Below the pieces are notes generated by a model that worked only from the letters and a program-made list of their open reading frames with translations, did not search any database and was not told where the DNA came from. From Candidatus Poribacteria bacterium (lineage in GTDB: Bacteria; Poribacteria; WGA-4E; WGA-3G), in the NCBI GenBank assembly GCA_009841255.1, contig VXMD01000033.1, positions 25,095 to 89,094 of the forward strand: DNA of 64,000 nt, given 5' to 3'. Shown piece after piece: positions 60,861-64,000 of the stretch. How positions within the stretch are numbered: the stretch's first letter is position 1; every line of letters begins with the position of its first letter. Both the position numbers and the translations under genes were made by a program.

Positions 60861-62792
60861 CTAACGATATGTTTTAAATCCAGCTTCCACACGCGTTTTA
60901 CGGTAGAGGTTTAGCACGTTCCCTTCAACCCTTGCACTTACTTGCCTGCCATCACTGAAGGTCACCTGAAATTGTGTATCGGAGTCCTGTGAGATCGCCT
61001 CCGTCTCCGGCAACGGGATGTCTTTTTGTTTCGCCCACTCTTGAATCAATTTCGTGAGGGAATCGGCATCACTCGGTGCGGATTTTGCGTCCTTCAACTC
61101 AATACTGAAAGCCGGCATGGTCTTCTTGACGTAGTTAAACCAACGCGCGGTCCGTAAGAACGGCACGAGAGCCTGCAATGCTTCAGCAGTGCCAATCCGA
61201 CCCAATGCCTCCGAAGAGAATCCACGCACATACGCCGACTCACTCGTCAACGCTTCTCGTAACGCAGGGATAGCCTCCGTCGCATCCGGTCCAATACGGG
61301 TTAACGCCTGCGCCGCAAAAAACGCTAAATCCGTGTCTTCACGATCTTCCAGAACCTCAACCAACGCCGGGACTGTCTTTGATACTGGCACCTTAATCAT
61401 GCCCAATGCGGAGGTGGCATGTCGCCGCACTTCCTCCGATTCATCCCTTAACAACACAATAAGGGTATCAACCGCCTCCGCGGCGACGGGACCCATCTCG
61501 CCTAACGCATACGCTGCTGAGGCACGCACGTTTTCGCGTTCGTCCTGTAAAGCCGTTATGAGTTCGGACACAGCGGGTGCTCCTGTTGCGGCGAGTCCGT
61601 GTGCGGCATCACAGATATGGAGAATCGGTTCCATATCAAACGCCTCCTTTTCTGAATCCAGTGCGTCAGCGAGGGGTTTAACAGCGGGTGCCCCAATCGC
61701 ACCGAGAGCATAGATGGCGTTCCGACGTACGGGTTCATAACTATCTCCCAGGGCATCAACCAACGCAGGGACAACTGCCGCGGCATCTGTTCGCACTTTT
61801 TTAGAGCAAGTTTTGGCTTGCAAGCTACGCCAAAAACCCAATTCGTTGGCAGCTTTCATACGCTCGTTCGGATCGTCTGTCTTCAATGCCATAATCGCTG
61901 ATGTTATATCCACCGTGGTCCCTGGGCGGTCAGTTTCATATAGATCGGCCTTGCCGGACATCCAATTCCAGATATATGTCCAGAGGATCTCCGCATCGTA
62001 AGGAACGTGGTTGACTTCAGGCGGTTGCCACATAGAGGTCTCACTGTTCCATGAAGGTGCCGTCGGTTGCTCGGTCCGCATAAAGACGAATTTCATGCCG
62101 TAACGATTCAGAGGAATATAGTTCTGTAGAAACGAATGCACCATATCAAAATGCATAATCCATACCGTGCCGAGTTCACCGGACATCGGGACTAGATTGC
62201 GGTTCAGGAAATTCTCCGAAAGCCGTCGCGTCCCGTTTCCACCCTTTGCATGTATCTCATGCCGTTGATGCTCGCCATCCAGCATAAATTCTCGGACGTA
62301 TTGCGTTCCAGGAATGATACAGGTCGGCCCTTGTTCGGCGAGACAAGGTTGTGGATAATAGAAGAGAATCGCCCAGCGAGGCGTTCGATGCCGTGGTCGT
62401 TTCCCACCAGCATGTCCATCTTTATGAAGCGGCATCATCAACCGCTCTTCGTCGTCCTCCTTTCCGCTCGGTGTGCTTCCGGCAAAATTGGGATGGCAGT
62501 GCCGATGCGGGTGCATGACATATCCGTTTCCCAAAATGCTGGTGAGCGCGCCGCGTACCTCTGGTGATTCCAAGACTATCTGAAGTTCCGGTACTAACGG
62601 TAAAATGTTATTGAGTGGGTTGTGTTGTCTATCGCCTCGGAAATCCGTCGCGCTGGCAAAGAGTTCATCGGTTTTGTCGTAGATAGTCTCGTGGATGTGC
62701 GTCGGTACGTCAGCGGTGACGTTGACATACCCGTTCACAATGAAATGGCGAATCTGTTCATCGTTTAAAAGGTGCTGTTTAACTGTTGTCAT
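60861..62792 (-). CDS. phytanoyl-CoA dioxygenase domain fused to HEAT repeats
   Basis: 643 aa. Residues ~10-290 are a PhyH-type Fe(II)/2-oxoglutarate dioxygenase: LHKDGH holds the His-x-Asp and HFDMVHSF the distal His of the iron triad. Residues ~310-560 contain at least five HEAT repeats (VVPALVDALGDSYEPVRRNAIYALG; ELITALQDERENVRASAAYALG; IVLLRDESEEVRRHATSALG). A 31-bp palindromic repeat adds about 14 residues (FWRSLQAKTCSKKV) at the junction. The HEAT array probably presents a partner or substrate. PhyH families are expanded in Poribacteria-like genomes. Substrate unknown. Confidence 0.85.
   Translation of the reverse strand: MTTVKQHLLNDEQIRHFIVNGYVNVTADVPTHIHETIYDKTDELFASATDFRGDRQHNPLNNILPLVPELQIVLESPEVRGALTSILGNGYVMHPHRHCHPNFAGSTPSGKEDDEERLMMPLHKDGHAGGKRPRHRTPRWAILFYYPQPCLAEQGPTCIIPGTQYVREFMLDGEHQRHEIHAKGGNGTRRLSENFLNRNLVPMSGELGTVWIMHFDMVHSFLQNYIPLNRYGMKFVFMRTEQPTAPSWNSETSMWQPPEVNHVPYDAEILWTYIWNWMSGKADLYETDRPGTTVDITSAIMALKTDDPNERMKAANELGFWRSLQAKTCSKKVRTDAAAVVPALVDALGDSYEPVRRNAIYALGAIGAPAVKPLADALDSEKEAFDMEPILHICDAAHGLAATGAPAVSELITALQDERENVRASAAYALGEMGPVAAEAVDTLIVLLRDESEEVRRHATSALGMIKVPVSKTVPALVEVLEDREDTDLAFFAAQALTRIGPDATEAIPALREALTSESAYVRGFSSEALGRIGTAEALQALVPFLRTARWFNYVKKTMPAFSIELKDAKSAPSDADSLTKLIQEWAKQKDIPLPETEAISQDSDTQFQVTFSDGRQVSARVEGNVLNLYRKTRVEAGFKTYR
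61805..61835. repeat. 31-bp palindromic insert inside the PhyH-HEAT gene
   Basis: AGCAAGTTTTGGCTTGCAAG, then CTACGCCAAAA. 29 of 31 bases equal those at 40248-40278. Here it is read in the opposite sense to the host gene and encodes FWRSLQAK. Confidence 0.65.
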
Positions 62793-62860
62793 GCTACCAC
62801 TCTTTTCAAACTCCTCTTTAGCAAGTATGGGTCATAAAAAAACAAACATAAAACTATGTC

Positions 62861-62884
62861 AGGTGCGGTTCAGAAACCGCACCT
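62861..62884. repeat. short palindromic repeat, GGTGCG family, copy 2
   Basis: AGGTGCGGTT / AACCGCACCT with a 4-nt loop, followed by ACCATG. See the copy at 6907-6928. Confidence 0.6.
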
Positions 62885-62957
62885 ACCATGTTAGGGGAAA
62901 TCGGCGAGGTTATTGCTTAAATTTTTAATTTCTCATTCAATAGCCCACTTTCACTTC

Positions 62958-63923
62958 TTAGTACCACGCCGCCTTATTGACGACGTTCTGCAATGGCGCA
63001 CCTTCGACGAACCGACGGGCGTTTTCAAAAAGAATTTCAAACCGCCGTTCCGGAAGGTTCTCCGCATCCTTCACAGCAATATGTGGTGTTATTAACACAT
63101 TGGGCAGGTGCCATAACGGATTTTCAGCAGGCAAAGGTTCAATTTCAAACACGTCTAAGCCACATCCGGCAATAATCCGCTGTTCAAGTGCCTCAACAAG
63201 GTCAACAAGTTTTGTCGTCTTACCGCGCCCGATATTAATGAAGTAAGCCGTCCGTTTCATCAGCGCGAAACGGTCTCTGTGCCACATTCCCTCGGTTTCA
63301 GGTGTATGCGGGGTCGTGGTTATTACAAAATCTGCGAGTGGCAGGAGTGTGTCCAGTTCTGTAGGTTCGTGCTTTTCTATAAACGGCACTTCATACTCCC
63401 ACCTCGGATCGACACCGATCACCTTCATCCCAAATTGATCACAGAGTCGTGCGGTTTCATGTCCGATACCGCCAACCCCAACGATTAACGCCGTCGCTTG
63501 TGCCAGGTCGATGTATCCACTTTTACGGGCATCTTTCTCCCAAACACCTTCACGTTGTGCGTCCATATAGTACGGCAGTCCACGAGAAAGCGCGAGCACA
63601 AACATCATGATATGTTGTGAAATATGGTCGTTGTAAATACCACGTGGGTTACAAGCGACAACGGGATGCTCAATCAACGCCGGATAATAGTAGCCGGGGA
63701 AGGGACCCGCAGCGGGGTTCTGGAGCGACTTCAGGTTTTTCGCCAAGGGCAGCTGCTCCGGCGACACCCAGCCATAAACGGCATCCGCATCGGGAAGGTG
63801 CTCTTCTACCGTTTCGTCTGTCTCCGGTAAAACGACAGTGTATGCGGGCAATTCGTTTTGGAGGCGTTCAGCCCATTCGTGTAATTCCGCGTCCTGTGGC
63901 GGCATGATGATGAGTTTCGGCAC
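62958..63923 (-). CDS. D-2-hydroxyacid dehydrogenase family protein
   Basis: 321 aa. NAD-binding motif ALIVGVGGIGHETARLCDQFGMKVIGVDPR, then TTTPHTPETEGMWHRDRFALMKRTAYFINIGRGKTTKLVDLVEAL (catalytic Arg region) and GLDVFEIEPLPAENPLWHLPNVLITPHIA (Glu and His of the triad). These reduce 2-oxoacids or oxidise 2-hydroxyacids; members include phosphoglycerate and glyoxylate/hydroxypyruvate reductases. Substrate not determinable. ATG 63923 follows AGAGAGGAACAGAACCCGTGCC. The 77 bp to the right edge hold nothing clear. Confidence 0.9.
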   Translation of the reverse strand: MPKLIIMPPQDAELHEWAERLQNELPAYTVVLPETDETVEEHLPDADAVYGWVSPEQLPLAKNLKSLQNPAAGPFPGYYYPALIEHPVVACNPRGIYNDHISQHIMMFVLALSRGLPYYMDAQREGVWEKDARKSGYIDLAQATALIVGVGGIGHETARLCDQFGMKVIGVDPRWEYEVPFIEKHEPTELDTLLPLADFVITTTPHTPETEGMWHRDRFALMKRTAYFINIGRGKTTKLVDLVEALEQRIIAGCGLDVFEIEPLPAENPLWHLPNVLITPHIAVKDAENLPERRFEILFENARRFVEGAPLQNVVNKAAWY

Positions 63924-64000
63924 GGGTTCTGTTCCTCTCTGTAGGTTTTATAGTAAAGCCCGTAATTAATGATACACTTTTAGAATTTCATCAATAGAGG

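Noticed and set aside
1..64000. CRISPR array, tRNA or rRNA genes
   Set aside because: No regularly spaced identical repeats, no cloverleaf with a CCA-type end and no rRNA segment were noticed on reading; a tRNAscan or Infernal run would settle this.

Overview
The window looks like a chromosome segment of a Gram-negative (diderm) bacterium: it carries lipoproteins with lipoboxes, a TolC-type channel, a PorV/PorQ-type barrel and another putative outer-membrane barrel. The gene mix (LamG proteins, phytanoyl-CoA dioxygenase fused to HEAT repeats, Gfo/Idh/MocA and epimerase oxidoreductases, a SUMF1 lipoprotein, many short palindromic repeats between genes) resembles Candidatus Poribacteria. That placement is inference from gene content, not from a marker gene. 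No rRNA, tRNA or CRISPR array was seen.

Layout. (1) 1-6800, minus strand: a defence/DNA-modification island. A GNAT acetyltransferase fused to a DpdA-like TGT enzyme (insertion of 7-deazaguanine into DNA) lies upstream of a 288-aa and a 1229-aa P-loop protein that fit DpdG and DpdH in size and order, and of a gene cut by the window edge. (2) 7.0-11.5 kb, minus: two unknown small genes behind an OppC-like permease, a XylF-like binding lipoprotein and a CsgG/FlgT-like secreted protein. (3) 11.9-16.6 kb, plus: a TAXI-type binding protein, thiO-thiS-thiG for the thiamine thiazole, and a barrel-like protein. (4) 16.7-28.9 kb: a GT-C-like membrane protein, a type III glutamine synthetase, and a run of exported proteins (SUMF1, two LamG, a TolB-like propeller, two paralogous carbohydrate-binding-like proteins), four of which share a C-terminal tail, then nadA. 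(5) 29.1-39.4 kb, minus: a PorV/PorQ protein, a 2227-aa Ig-repeat protein with a FlgD-like tail, and two dehydrogenases. (6) 39.5-44.6 kb, plus: bifunctional NAD(P)HX repair enzyme, an SDR without its catalytic Tyr/Lys, and a redoxin-tailed protein. (7) 44.7-46.0 kb: a solitary TnpB element. (8) 46.0-57.3 kb, plus: an exporter cluster (two ABC-2 permeases, ATPase, membrane accessory protein, TolC-like channel, two exported proteins) ending in an ECF sigma factor. Two near-identical ECF-type promoters precede it, and decayed permease fragments lie beside them. (9) 57.3-63.9 kb, minus: GDPD, two epimerases, a HIT protein between 113-bp direct repeats, PhyH-HEAT and a hydroxyacid dehydrogenase.

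The most interesting signals are the GNAT-DpdA island, the ECF-controlled exporter with duplicated promoters and permease relics, the shared C-terminal tail of the exported proteins, and several small repeat families. One of these is a 31-bp palindrome inside two unrelated reading frames; another is a hairpin whose two copies show compensating base changes.
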